Assembly: GCA_032027145.1 (NCBI GenBank)
Contig: JAVSMP010000001.1
Span: forward strand, 1,392,903-1,456,902
Direction: 5' to 3'
Origin: Ignavibacterium sp.
GTDB lineage: Bacteria > Bacteroidota > Ignavibacteria > Ignavibacteriales > Ignavibacteriaceae
Length of the DNA stretch: 64,000 bases
The translations under genes and the position numbers were made by a program. Shown here one piece after another: positions 34,287-43,354 of this stretch (its first letter is position 1; each line of letters opens with the position of its first letter). Below the pieces are notes generated by a model that was given only the letters and a program-made list of their open reading frames with translations, was not told where the DNA came from and did not search any database.

Positions 34287-35603
34287 TCAATAAATCTTTC
34301 TCCCCACTGTTAAATCCAGTTTCACTTTTGCAAGATGATATTCAATCAATGACGAAGTGAGATTAGTTGCTGCCTGAAGCTCAGAGACCTCTGCATCAAT
34401 CAAATCGGTACTTGTAGCTAATTGTTCTTTATATTTCTCAGTTATAATGCGGTAATTTTCTGATGCCTGTTCCAAGCTAAGTTTGCTGACACCCGCTTTT
34501 TCTTTCGATTTAATTAAGTTCAGATAACTTTTATAGACTTCAATTTCAATGTTGTCATTCAGCTTTTCAAGCGAAGCCTGAGTTTGAACAGAAAGTTCTT
34601 CAGCCTGAGTAGTTTTAGATAAGGTTGATCCCCAATCCCAAACATCCCAGCTTAAAGTTACGCCAACATCCCAAGTATCATTCCATTTGTCAGTAAGCGG
34701 CTGAAATCTTGTATTAGGATTACTGTAATAATAATTGCCGGATAAGTAAACACTTGGGAACCAGCCCGATCTGGCTGAAGTAATATTTTCTTCAGCGGCT
34801 TTCAATTTATAAGATAATGATTCAATCTCGTTACGATTTATTTTTGCTTCCTTAATAAGTTCTTCGGGATTATAATTTATGTTCTGAACTTTTAATTCAT
34901 CAGTAACAACTTCTGTTTTCGTTTCAAGCGGAAGTCCCAGAGTTTTATTAAACACAGCCCGCGTAACTTCCAGATTGTTTTCTGCTTCAATCAATTGCAA
35001 TTGTGTGTTTAAATACTGTACTTGTAATTTAAGATAATCATTCTGAGTTGTCAGACCATTCTCAAGAAAGTTTTTTGTATCCTTAAGATGATTTTCGATT
35101 TGTCCCAGACTTTTCATTAAAAGATTTCTTATTTCATTAGCTCTGTAATAATTCCAGAATATTGTATGGATATTCATAACAGTCTCATTCAGCTCTTTTG
35201 AATAATCGGATTCAGCTGCATTGAAATAATACTCTGCTGCTTTTTTAGATGATAGTAGTTTGAGTCCTGTAAATATTGGCTGTTGGAGTGATAGCTTTAA
35301 ATAATAATTATTTAATACCGGCTCAGATATTTTTATTGGCACAGCAGAAAACGGAGTGATAACTTCGAACGGAGGAACATTATCACTTAAACGGGTATAG
35401 TTTACTGTAAATTTAAACTGCGGAAGAAACATCGAATTAACTTCAGATACCTTTGCATCAGAACTTTTTAATTTTGATTGAGTAATTCTTAAATCTTTAC
35501 TGTTCCTAAGCCCCAGCTCTATACTTTCCTGCAGTGTTAGTTTTTGCGCTTGTGAATAAAGAGATGATATTATCATTATGCTTAATAATACTATTTTTTT
35601 CAT
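34287..35603 (-). CDS. TolC-family outer-membrane efflux channel (copy B)
   Basis: The 438-residue paralog of the channel at 25897-27210 has the same landmarks: a signal peptide ending SQAQ, LTLQESIELGLRNSKDLRIT, YLSGNYYYSNPNTRFQPL and the C-terminal helical hairpin ending TVGRKIY. It lies 12 bases after the first ATPase gene of operon B. It should form the exit duct of exporter B. Confidence 0.9.
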   Translation of the reverse strand: MKKIVLLSIMIISSLYSQAQKLTLQESIELGLRNSKDLRITQSKLKSSDAKVSEVNSMFLPQFKFTVNYTRLSDNVPPFEVITPFSAVPIKISEPVLNNYYLKLSLQQPIFTGLKLLSSKKAAEYYFNAAESDYSKELNETVMNIHTIFWNYYRANEIRNLLMKSLGQIENHLKDTKNFLENGLTTQNDYLKLQVQYLNTQLQLIEAENNLEVTRAVFNKTLGLPLETKTEVVTDELKVQNINYNPEELIKEAKINRNEIESLSYKLKAAEENITSARSGWFPSVYLSGNYYYSNPNTRFQPLTDKWNDTWDVGVTLSWDVWDWGSTLSKTTQAEELSVQTQASLEKLNDNIEIEVYKSYLNLIKSKEKAGVSKLSLEQASENYRIITEKYKEQLATSTDLIDAEVSELQAATNLTSSLIEYHLAKVKLDLTVGRKIY

Positions 35604-35615
35604 TGCTTATCCCTT

Positions 35616-36530
35616 TTAGGATGTTTTACTAATCAAGTGAATAAAAACATTTTCCAGTGATGGTGGAATGACTCTATGATCATGTATCTCAACACAATTA
35701 TCAACAAGAAGTTTTTCAAGACTTTCATATTGTTCGTCATAATTTTGAACAGTTACATTAAGTCTGTCTCCATACATCTGAACCTCATAGCTTGTATTAG
35801 TTTTTATGATATTGTAAGCAGTACGGCTTGGAGAACATACGATTTCAACTATTTGTCCACCGAGTGATACTTTAATATTCTTTGGGGTATCCCAGCTTAT
35901 TATTTTACCGTTGTTCATCAAAGCGATTTTATTGCACCGCTCAGCTTCATCAAGATATGGAGTTGTCATAAAGATTGTTATTTCTTCTTTAAGAAGATTA
36001 GAAAGTATCTTCCAGAAATCTCTTCTCGAAACCGGATCAACTCCAGTTGTCGGTTCATCAAGAAAAATAATTTTTGGTTTGTGAATAAGAGTGCAGGCAA
36101 GAGCAAGCTTTTGCTTCATTCCACCGGAAAGCTTATCGGCAAGTCGATTTCGAAACTGAGTCAGTCTTGTAAACTCAAGTAGTTCATTTCTTCTATCTTT
36201 ATATTTTTTAACCCCATGTATATCTGCAAAAAACTCGATGTTCTCATCAATCGTCAGATCTCCATACAGTGAAAATTTTTGTGATAGATATCCAACCTGC
36301 TCTTTAATTTTATTTTTTTGAGTTCTTATATTATAACCAAGAACCTCAGCACTTCCTGAATCAGGATTTAATAACCCAATAAGCATTCTGATAGTTGTTG
36401 TTTTTCCAGCTCCATCTGGTCCCACAAGTCCAAACATTTCACCTTTCTCAATAGAGAGAGTTACATCTTTAACAGCCTCAATGCTTTCGTAAGATTTTTT
36501 CAGGTTTTCTATTTTAATAACAGAGTTCAT
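35616..36530 (-). CDS. ABC efflux ATPase, YbhF first-half type (copy B)
   Basis: The 304-residue ATPase has Walker A GPDGAGKTT, signature LSGGMKQKLALAC and Walker B KIIFLDEPTTGVDP. The H-loop histidine is again replaced by Pro (MTTPYLDEAERC). The identical loss in both operon copies shows it predates the duplication and is tolerated or selected. The gene follows the adaptor gene by 64 bases. Confidence 0.9.
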   Translation of the reverse strand: MNSVIKIENLKKSYESIEAVKDVTLSIEKGEMFGLVGPDGAGKTTTIRMLIGLLNPDSGSAEVLGYNIRTQKNKIKEQVGYLSQKFSLYGDLTIDENIEFFADIHGVKKYKDRRNELLEFTRLTQFRNRLADKLSGGMKQKLALACTLIHKPKIIFLDEPTTGVDPVSRRDFWKILSNLLKEEITIFMTTPYLDEAERCNKIALMNNGKIISWDTPKNIKVSLGGQIVEIVCSPSRTAYNIIKTNTSYEVQMYGDRLNVTVQNYDEQYESLEKLLVDNCVEIHDHRVIPPSLENVFIHLISKTS

Positions 36531-36594
36531 AATTCATCCTTTGTCTAGATGTATGTCTATATGATTGCAGGTTTTCATACATTCAAACAATCAT

Positions 36595-37572
36595 TCAATC
36601 GTGCTGTGTTAGAACGATAGTGGCATCAGCAGGCATGCCGGGTTTTAAATTATAATTATCGTTTGCAATCTTGATCTTTACTGCAAACACAAGTTTCGTT
36701 CTTTCGTCTTTAGTCTGAATATTTTTTGGAGTGAATTCGGCTTCGGGAGAGATATAAGTAACTTTCCCTTTGTAAACTTTGTCCTTAAATGCATCAATAG
36801 TAATCCTTGCTTCCTGCCCGAGTTTAATGTAAGCAAGCTCTTCGGTTGATACATAGATAAGCAGTTCAACAATATCAAGATCTGATACTTTGAAAAGCGA
36901 AGACATAGGTGTAACGGTTTCTCCACGTTCAACAAATGTTTTAACAAGAAAACCATTGATTGGTGAGACTACATAACAATCTCGGATATTTTTCTTTAGC
37001 AGTTCAACTCCTGCAATTGTTTTATTAAGATTTGCCCGTGCTTGTTCAATTTCTTCAGGTCTGAAAATCTTTTTAACTTTATCAAAGTTTTCTTGTGCAG
37101 ATTTTAGTTGTGAGCTCATCAATTCAAATTTTGCAGCAGCATCCTCAAATTGTTTTAGAGTAATTGACCGGGAGTTATATAAATTCTGCATCCGATTCTT
37201 ATCCCTTTCAGCAGTTTCAAAATTTACTTTAGCCTGATTCAGGTTTTGTTCAGCGAGGCTGATGTCTTCAAGTCTGGCACCTTTTAACATAAGATTTAAC
37301 TGTGCTTCGGCAGCATCTTTTGCAGCTTGTGCCTGAAGTAGCTGGATATCAATTTGTTCGTGATCAATGATTAGAACAGTATCATCGGCATTTACTTTTT
37401 CGCCCTCAAGAAAATTTACTTTAATAATACTGCCCGAAGATTTTGAACTGACAACAATATTGGTTGATTCGATTGTACCTGAGGCTTCAATTGATTCAAG
37501 TTTATTATTACTTCCGCAGCTTGTTAAAATAACTGTAAGCAGTGCAGCCGGGATAAAACTAAATATTTTCAT
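36595..37572 (-). CDS. HlyD-family periplasmic adaptor lipoprotein (copy B)
   Basis: The 325-residue protein has lipobox LTSC (C19), the lipoyl half VVSSKSSGSIIKVNFLEGE, a long alpha-hairpin and the returning half YVVSPINGFLVKTFVERGE. It is the paralog of the adaptor at 28167-29132. It overlaps the TetR gene upstream by four bases, the same coupling as in copy A. Confidence 0.9.
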   Translation of the reverse strand: MKIFSFIPAALLTVILTSCGSNNKLESIEASGTIESTNIVVSSKSSGSIIKVNFLEGEKVNADDTVLIIDHEQIDIQLLQAQAAKDAAEAQLNLMLKGARLEDISLAEQNLNQAKVNFETAERDKNRMQNLYNSRSITLKQFEDAAAKFELMSSQLKSAQENFDKVKKIFRPEEIEQARANLNKTIAGVELLKKNIRDCYVVSPINGFLVKTFVERGETVTPMSSLFKVSDLDIVELLIYVSTEELAYIKLGQEARITIDAFKDKVYKGKVTYISPEAEFTPKNIQTKDERTKLVFAVKIKIANDNYNLKPGMPADATIVLTQHD

Positions 37573-38171
37573 TTGATTTCCTTATTAAAAATTTTATCAA
37601 ATTGTTTATTACCTTTTTCAGTAAGTATTCCGCTAATAACTATTCTAAGAGTGTATTGTGCAGCTTCGGAAAGTGAGAAACTATTATTAACGGTAAAATC
37701 CGGATTAACAACATGCCTGACAGCACCCACCAGGACATTCATAATAATTGCCGTCGGATAGTCGATAAAAAATCCTTCTGATTTTCCCTGTTCAATTACT
37801 TTGGTGATATTTTCAAACATCATTTTAGTTCTGAACTCATCAATTTCAATGAATAACTCAGGATAATATTTCTTCAGCTCTTCTATTCTTCTGGGTGAAA
37901 CTTTTTGTGTGGCAGAAGCAAGTATATTTAAAAGGTCACCGAGCTTTTCGATGGCATTTCTGTTACTGTTTAATTTAGGAACGATTTTATTTTTTATTTC
38001 GTTCATAAAATGTCTGACAATCGCAATAAGCAAATCGTCTTTTGATGGAAAGAACTTATAAATTGTCTTTTTGCTCATTCCAAGTTCAGCGGCAACCTCA
38101 TCCATTGTGGTTTTATAAAAACCATCTTTAAAGAATTTTTCTTCTAACTTCTCAATAATTTTGTTTTGCAT
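37569..38171 (-). CDS. TetR/AcrR-family regulator of efflux operon B
   Basis: The 200-residue protein carries the helix-turn-helix FYKTTMDEVAAELGMSKKTI followed by YKFFPSKDDLLIAIV (about residues 18-52). The C-terminal ligand domain differs from that of the copy A regulator. It heads operon B and lies just after a promoter with an inverted repeat of a different sequence from the copy A operator, so the two pumps probably answer to different signals. Confidence 0.88.
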   Translation of the reverse strand: MQNKIIEKLEEKFFKDGFYKTTMDEVAAELGMSKKTIYKFFPSKDDLLIAIVRHFMNEIKNKIVPKLNSNRNAIEKLGDLLNILASATQKVSPRRIEELKKYYPELFIEIDEFRTKMMFENITKVIEQGKSEGFFIDYPTAIIMNVLVGAVRHVVNPDFTVNNSFSLSEAAQYTLRIVISGILTEKGNKQFDKIFNKEIK

Positions 38172-38185
38172 ATTTAGATCTCTAA

Positions 38186-38213
38186 GGAAACTATTTTCGT
38201 TTTTCTGGTTTCC
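38186..38213 (-). promoter_or_regulatory. Operator-like inverted repeat of efflux operon B
   Basis: GGAAAC (38186-38191) and GTTTCC (38208-38213) are perfect inverted arms 16 bases apart, beginning inside the -7 box and covering the likely start of transcription. The position matches a TetR operator. Confidence 0.5.
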
Positions 38214-38242
38214 AATATATTGTTTTTACTTTCAGTTGTCAA
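38212..38242 (-). promoter_or_regulatory. Promoter of efflux operon B
   Basis: On the minus strand TTGACA (38242-38237) is followed after 17 bases by TATATTGG (38219-38212), one base off TAnnTTTG. It lies about 45 bases before the TetR ATG and overlaps the inverted repeat. Confidence 0.55.
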
Positions 38243-38325
38243 GTGATAGAAAATATTCTGATGAATTGTTGCCTATAATCAAACTAGTTACAAAATTTGT
38301 ACATCAATAAAAAAGAGAGGGTGAT

Positions 38326-38682
38326 ATGAGGGTAATTTTAATTTTAACTTTTTTTTCAATTCTTACTTTTACTGCTAATTCCCAAACAAAAATAGAATCT
38401 GATATTGAAACAGCATTAGTAAATGCAAAAAAAGGTGTTTATTGGGCTTTATCCAATTTACAGGGGAAAAAAGTAAAAATTGATAAGTTGATCGTTAACG
38501 ATGATAAATTAATTTCAAAAGTTAAGGTCAGTAAAGAAATTAATGGAGTGAAAATAGAATCTACGGGCTATTTTCAAACTAATGAAGTGAGTATTGTTCT
38601 ATATAAATCCAGTGAATCCCTTATTAAAGATGGATATATTAAAAAAGGAGAACTCGAATTATATAACGAGGAAGATCAATAA
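38326..38682 (+). CDS. Small secreted protein, unknown function
   Basis: The 118-residue product has a signal peptide ending at ANSQ (about residue 20) and a compact body with alternating strands (KVKIDKLIVNDDKLISKVKV). GAGAGGGTG lies just before the ATG, one of the strongest ribosome sites in the window. I do not recognise the family. It is the first plus-strand gene after the divergence from efflux operon B and is separated from the peptidase gene by 92 bases without a clear terminator. Confidence 0.65.
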   Translation: MRVILILTFFSILTFTANSQTKIESDIETALVNAKKGVYWALSNLQGKKVKIDKLIVNDDKLISKVKVSKEINGVKIESTGYFQTNEVSIVLYKSSESLIKDGYIKKGELELYNEEDQ

Positions 38683-38774
38683 TTTTTTCTTACGACATAT
38701 TGACTTAGGTGAAAATTTTTAGTAATCTGTAATAGTTATTACATCAACTTATAATATTGTAACATAAATTACAG

Positions 38775-39869
38775 ATGAACGAACAAAGACTTGTAAACCT
38801 TTTTATAGAAGTTGCCAGGATAAATGCACTATCAGGCAGCGAAAAACCCATTGCTGATTTTATTAAAACATTTCTTAGTAAGCTTGGTTATCAGGTTGAG
38901 GAAGATGATTCAGGTCATCTAACTAACAGTGATACAGGTAACCTTATTTGTAAGATTGGAACTGGCGGTGATTTCGTGTTGTTATCCCACATGGATACTG
39001 CCCGTCCGACTAAGGATGTTAAGCCAATTATTGAGAAAGATAAAATTACATCTTCAGGAGATACTGTGCTTGGAGTTGATAATCGAGCTGGTGTTGCTGC
39101 TTTACTTTTTACCTTAGAAAAAATCGCTTTAGAAAAGATTCCTGTTAAAGATTTTACAGTTGCATTTACAACTTGTGAAGAAACAACCCTTTTTGGATCA
39201 AAAAATCTTGGTGTAAATGGAAAGATTAAACACGGGTTTATTTTTGATTCAGGTTACCGTCCTGGAAATTTTATTTATGCTGCCTGTGGTTCAATCGGAT
39301 TAACAATTAAAGTAATCGGCAAAGCCTCGCACTCGGGTATCTCACCTGAAAAAGGTATCAATTCTATGCAAGTTGCTGCTAAGGCAATTAGTCAGTTACC
39401 GCTTGGTAGGATTGATGAAGAAACTACAATGAATATTGGATTGTTAAAAAGCGGTTCAGCAGTAAATGTGATTCCTGAATTAACAGAACTTGAGGGCGAA
39501 GTTAGATCTTTTAATCTTAAAAAAGCTGAAGATAATTTTAATCTGCTTGTAAACATCTTTAAATCTGAGGCTGAAAAAGTTGGTGCAAAAGTAGAAGTAA
39601 ATCATTTTTGGGATTTTTTACCCTATACAATTCCGGAAAACGCATTCGTTTATAAAGAAATTATAAGAGTGCTTAATAAAGTTGGATTAAAGTCGAATCC
39701 AACAATTTCTCTCGGAGGCAGCGATGCAAATTCATTAAATGGCAGAGGAATAGAATCAGTAAATATTGGAATCGGAGCACAAAACCCTCATTCAAATGAA
39801 GAGTTTATTTATATTGAAGATCTTATAAAAACTGCAGAAATAGCTTTAGAATTAGTTAAGAAAGAATAA
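38775..39869 (+). CDS. M20-family (PepT-like) metallopeptidase
   Basis: The 364-residue enzyme shows the M20 zinc ligands and catalytic residues: LLSHMDTA (H72, with D74), LGVDNRAG (D102) and TTCEETTLFG (catalytic E135 and ligand E136). A later His-containing segment (GAQNPHSNEEF) ends the site. A lid domain with GKASHSGISPEKGINSM sits in the middle. The closest functional group is tripeptidase/aminopeptidase-like. There is no signal peptide, so it acts in the cytoplasm. It is the first gene of the peptide-use locus and is followed after one base by a cyanophycinase-family gene. No Shine-Dalgarno site is visible. Confidence 0.9.
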   Translation: MNEQRLVNLFIEVARINALSGSEKPIADFIKTFLSKLGYQVEEDDSGHLTNSDTGNLICKIGTGGDFVLLSHMDTARPTKDVKPIIEKDKITSSGDTVLGVDNRAGVAALLFTLEKIALEKIPVKDFTVAFTTCEETTLFGSKNLGVNGKIKHGFIFDSGYRPGNFIYAACGSIGLTIKVIGKASHSGISPEKGINSMQVAAKAISQLPLGRIDEETTMNIGLLKSGSAVNVIPELTELEGEVRSFNLKKAEDNFNLLVNIFKSEAEKVGAKVEVNHFWDFLPYTIPENAFVYKEIIRVLNKVGLKSNPTISLGGSDANSLNGRGIESVNIGIGAQNPHSNEEFIYIEDLIKTAEIALELVKKE

Positions 39870-39870
39870 T

Positions 39871-40722
39871 ATGAAAAAAATAACACTAAGTATTATTATA
39901 ATAATATTAACCTCTCAGTTATATTGTTCTCAAACTAAAGGTAAACTTGTAATCGTTGGCGGAGTACAAACTACAGAGATTGTAAAAAAATATGTTGAAC
40001 TTGCCGGTGGTTCAGATGCAAAAATTATTGTTATTCCAAATGCCGGATCAGACCCTGTTTATTGGAGTGAAGTTCAGGTTAAGGAATTTAATGATCTTGG
40101 TGCACAAGCGCAGTATCTGCTTTTTACACGAGAGACAGCAGATGATAAATCCAATTTAGAAAAGATGGATTGGGCAAATGCAGTTTTCTTCCTTGGTGGT
40201 GATCAAAGTATTTTAACTCATGATATGCTTGGGTCAAAACTGCTTCAGAAAGTTTTTGATATTTATAACAATGGCGGAGTTGTTGGCGGCTCAAGTGCAG
40301 GTGCAGCAGTTATGAGTGAAGTAATGATTACAGGAAATGAATTAGTAAACAAAGATTCATCAGTTTCTTTTGTTACAATCGAAAAGGGGAATGTAGAAGT
40401 AAAAAAAGGATTTGGATTCCTTAAAAATGCAATTGTTGATCAGCATTTTATAAAGCGTAAAAGACATAACCGTACTATTTCAGCTTTAATTGAACATCCG
40501 GATTTATTTGGGATTGCTATAGATGAATCAACTGCGATTGTTGTTTACCCCGATGAAACTTTTGAAGTGATAGGTAATAATCAGGTTTTGGTTTATGATC
40601 CAACAAACGGAAAAAATATCAGAGAAGACAAAAACGGAAATCTTGGTATTACAAATATGCGGTTACAGGTTTTAATCAACGGCGATAAGTTTGATATGAA
40701 AACTAAAGAAGTTATTAAATGA
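39871..40722 (+). CDS. Cyanophycinase-family (S51) exported peptidase
   Basis: The 283-residue protein has an N-terminal signal sequence and the S51 nucleophile elbow GGSSAGAAV (Ser142), preceded by FFLGGDQS, and followed by VDQHFIKRKRHNRTISAL. Cyanophycinases cut beta-Asp-Arg polymer to dipeptides; other S51 enzymes are aspartyl dipeptidases. The polymer specificity cannot be confirmed from sequence. It overlaps the YfcC transporter gene by four bases, so release and uptake of a product are probably linked. Confidence 0.85.
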   Translation: MKKITLSIIIIILTSQLYCSQTKGKLVIVGGVQTTEIVKKYVELAGGSDAKIIVIPNAGSDPVYWSEVQVKEFNDLGAQAQYLLFTRETADDKSNLEKMDWANAVFFLGGDQSILTHDMLGSKLLQKVFDIYNNGGVVGGSSAGAAVMSEVMITGNELVNKDSSVSFVTIEKGNVEVKKGFGFLKNAIVDQHFIKRKRHNRTISALIEHPDLFGIAIDESTAIVVYPDETFEVIGNNQVLVYDPTNGKNIREDKNGNLGITNMRLQVLINGDKFDMKTKEVIK

Positions 40723-42131
40723 GCGAAGCAAAAAAGAAATTTAAGTTTAAAGTACCAAATACTTACTTGTTAATTTTTTCATTGCTTGTTTTAATCGCAG
40801 CGATGACTTGGATAATTCCCGGCGGGCAATATGAGCGGGCGATTGTAAATGGGAGAGAAGTTGTTGTTCAGAATTCGTTTAAATATGTTGAAAATAATCC
40901 CCAGGGTTTTTTGGCACTGTTTATTGCGCCGCTAAAAGGATTTGTTGAAGCAGGTTTAATTATCGGATTTATCTTATTTGTCGGAGGTGCATTTAATGTA
41001 CTGGCAAAAACCGATGCAATTAATTCATTAATTAGTAAACTGGCAAGAGCGCATAAAGATTCAAAGCTGCTGCAAAAGTTATTCATTCCTGTTATTATGT
41101 TAATGTTCTCAATTGGTGGCGCAACATTTGGGATGAACGAAGAGATAATTCCATTTGTTTTAATTATTGTGCCTATTTGTTTAGCTCTTGGTTATGATTC
41201 GATAATTGGTGTTGCAATTCCGCTTGTTGGGGCACATGTTGGATTTGCAAGTGCATTCTTGAACCCATTTAATGTTGGTATTGCGCAAGGTATTGCAGAT
41301 GTTCCTTTATTTTCAGGAATCGGTTACAGATTTATTAGCTGGGCTGTATCTACAACCGTAGCTATTTTTTTTCTGTTGTGGTATGTCAATAAGTTATCTA
41401 AAAATCCTAAAATAAGTCCAACTTATGAAATGGATGAGCAAAGAAGAAAAGGTGAACATTTTGATACTATATACAATAATAATAATCATTTCTCTACCAG
41501 ACATAAAGCAGTATTAACTGCATTTGCCCTTTGTTTAATTTTAATTGTGATTGGTGTTATTGAACTTGGCTGGTACATTGAAGAGATTTCTGCTGCGTTT
41601 TTTATTATGGGCGTTGTGGTAGGAATCATCGGCGGGCTTAAAGTTGATGAATTTACAAAAGCATTTATTGATGGAGCTAAAGACTTAGTTGGAACTGCAC
41701 TTATCGTTGCTCTAGCCAGAGCAACATTGGTAATTTCAAGAGATGGGCAAATAATAGATACGATCTTATATGGTCTTTCTCCTTTTATTGAATCATCTTC
41801 ACCCATCTTCGCTTCACAGAAAATGTTTGTTGTCCAAGCAATTATTAATTTCTTCGTTCACTCCGGAAGCGGACAGGCTGCACTTACTATGCCGATAATG
41901 GCTCCGCTTTCAGATTTAGCAGGAGTATCAAGACAAACAGCTATTTTAGCTTTTCAGTTTGGAGAATATACGAACATAATTATTCCAACTTCTGCGGTAA
42001 CGATGGGTGCGCTTTCAATGGCAAAAGTTCCGTGGGAAAAGTGGGCAAAATGGGCGCTTCCATTGATGGTAATACTTTTTATTTTAGGATTTATTTTACT
42101 GATTCCGCCAAACTTAATTGGATGGCAATGA
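40719..42131 (+). CDS. YfcC/AbgT-type amino-acid or C4-dicarboxylate carrier
   Basis: The 470-residue membrane protein has about twelve helices and the YfcC/DcuC family (PF03606) landmarks: MTWIIPGGQYER, FSIGGATFGMNEEIIPFVLI, FNVGIAQGIADVPLFSGIGY and FFVHSGSGQAALTMPIMAPL. Relatives carry arginine/ornithine or dicarboxylates. Next to a cyanophycinase, uptake of an amino acid or dipeptide such as arginine or aspartyl-arginine is plausible. The gene is coupled to its upstream neighbour by ATGA. Confidence 0.88.
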   Translation: MSEAKKKFKFKVPNTYLLIFSLLVLIAAMTWIIPGGQYERAIVNGREVVVQNSFKYVENNPQGFLALFIAPLKGFVEAGLIIGFILFVGGAFNVLAKTDAINSLISKLARAHKDSKLLQKLFIPVIMLMFSIGGATFGMNEEIIPFVLIIVPICLALGYDSIIGVAIPLVGAHVGFASAFLNPFNVGIAQGIADVPLFSGIGYRFISWAVSTTVAIFFLLWYVNKLSKNPKISPTYEMDEQRRKGEHFDTIYNNNNHFSTRHKAVLTAFALCLILIVIGVIELGWYIEEISAAFFIMGVVVGIIGGLKVDEFTKAFIDGAKDLVGTALIVALARATLVISRDGQIIDTILYGLSPFIESSSPIFASQKMFVVQAIINFFVHSGSGQAALTMPIMAPLSDLAGVSRQTAILAFQFGEYTNIIIPTSAVTMGALSMAKVPWEKWAKWALPLMVILFILGFILLIPPNLIGWQ

Positions 42132-42178
42132 TTTTAATTAATTAAATAATCTTTTACTAAATAAATAAGAGGTGAGTT

Positions 42179-43297
42179 ATGAAGAATCTATCAACAATTC
42201 TTTTGATTGTGGTACTTCTATCTACTATTTCCATACAAGAAACTTATTCACAAGAGACATATAGTACTGGTACAATGAAAGTACGAGTTGATGCCTATGG
42301 TGCAATGAGATTTTGGACTATTGAAGGTACCGATACAGTGCAGCATATAAATCGCACAAATGTTTTAGTTGCAGGAAATCCAAACGAGGTTTTAGATTAT
42401 TATAATGATATTGATACAGAAGTGCCAACTACTCTGGAGACCAATCCTTTAATAAGTGATTATGAAATTTCAGGTACTTATAATAATGCTTACTCAGAGC
42501 TACCGCCAAATGTTTTAGTTGAACAACACGTTTATGGATGGCAGGGGGGTAAATATGCGTTGATAAAGATGATTGTTAAGAATAATGAAGCATCTGCTTT
42601 ACCAACAATTGTTGGTTTAGATATTGTTCAGTATGTTGATCTAACCTGGGAGAATGATCATGTCTTTTGGGATGCCAGTAATCTAATGCTGGTTCAGTTT
42701 GATTCTCATTATGTAGGAATAAAATATTTATCTGAAGCTGTTACTTCAGCTCAGGTTTTGGGTTGGTATGATGGATATTCTAGTGACGATCCAACAACTT
42801 ATGCTTATTTAACCGAAGGAACTTTTGATACCGATACTCTAATTACCACTCCTGATGGATCTGTTTCTTTTTTGGCTGGCGAACAATTAACATTGCAACC
42901 ACAGGCATCCAGAACTGTTTATATAGCAGTTTCATTGGGTGCTGATGAGTCTGAAATGCATGCTAATATGCTATTAGCACAGCAAAAATATAATCAGATT
43001 GTTTCTGTTGAAGCAGATTACAATAATATTCCGGCAGACTTTGTATTGGATCAAAACTATCCAAATCCTTTCAATCCATCAACAAAAATATCATTCGGAT
43101 TGCCAGAGAGATCAAATGTTGTTTTGAAAGTATTTAATGCATTGGGACAACAGGTTGCAGAACTTGTTAACGAATCACTTGAAGCCGGAACTTACTTATA
43201 TAATTTTGATGCATCAGCACTTACATCCGGAATCTATTTTTATTCTTTGCAAACAGATGCCGGAGTTGTTACTAAAAAGATGACACTAATAAAATAA
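42179..43297 (+). CDS. Secreted protein with T9SS type A sorting tail
   Basis: The 372-residue protein has a signal peptide (to about residue 26), an unrecognised beta-rich body, and a C-terminal sorting domain that begins LDQNYPNPFNPSTKISF and ends VVTKKMTLIK. The tail directs type IX export to the cell surface or medium. The body (about 30-280) holds strands such as VLVEQHVYGWQGGKYALIKM, and I cannot name its fold. AGAGGTGAG lies just upstream. A strong hairpin follows the stop, so it may end the first transcript of the locus. Confidence 0.8.
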   Translation: MKNLSTILLIVVLLSTISIQETYSQETYSTGTMKVRVDAYGAMRFWTIEGTDTVQHINRTNVLVAGNPNEVLDYYNDIDTEVPTTLETNPLISDYEISGTYNNAYSELPPNVLVEQHVYGWQGGKYALIKMIVKNNEASALPTIVGLDIVQYVDLTWENDHVFWDASNLMLVQFDSHYVGIKYLSEAVTSAQVLGWYDGYSSDDPTTYAYLTEGTFDTDTLITTPDGSVSFLAGEQLTLQPQASRTVYIAVSLGADESEMHANMLLAQQKYNQIVSVEADYNNIPADFVLDQNYPNPFNPSTKISFGLPERSNVVLKVFNALGQQVAELVNESLEAGTYLYNFDASALTSGIYFYSLQTDAGVVTKKMTLIK

Positions 43298-43309
43298 ACC
43301 TACTCATTT

Positions 43310-43340
43310 ATGCAGTACTGAGTAATAATCAGTACTGCAT
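43310..43340. terminator. Perfect 12-base-pair hairpin: terminator or RpiR operator
   Basis: ATGCAGTACTGA (43310-43321) pairs perfectly with TCAGTACTGCAT (43329-43340) over a 7-base loop, followed by TAAATTATTTTT. It lies 13 bases after the stop of the secreted-protein gene and 14 bases before the RpiR gene. It could terminate the first transcript, act as the RpiR operator, or both. Confidence 0.6.
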
Positions 43341-43354
43341 TAAATTATTTTTGA

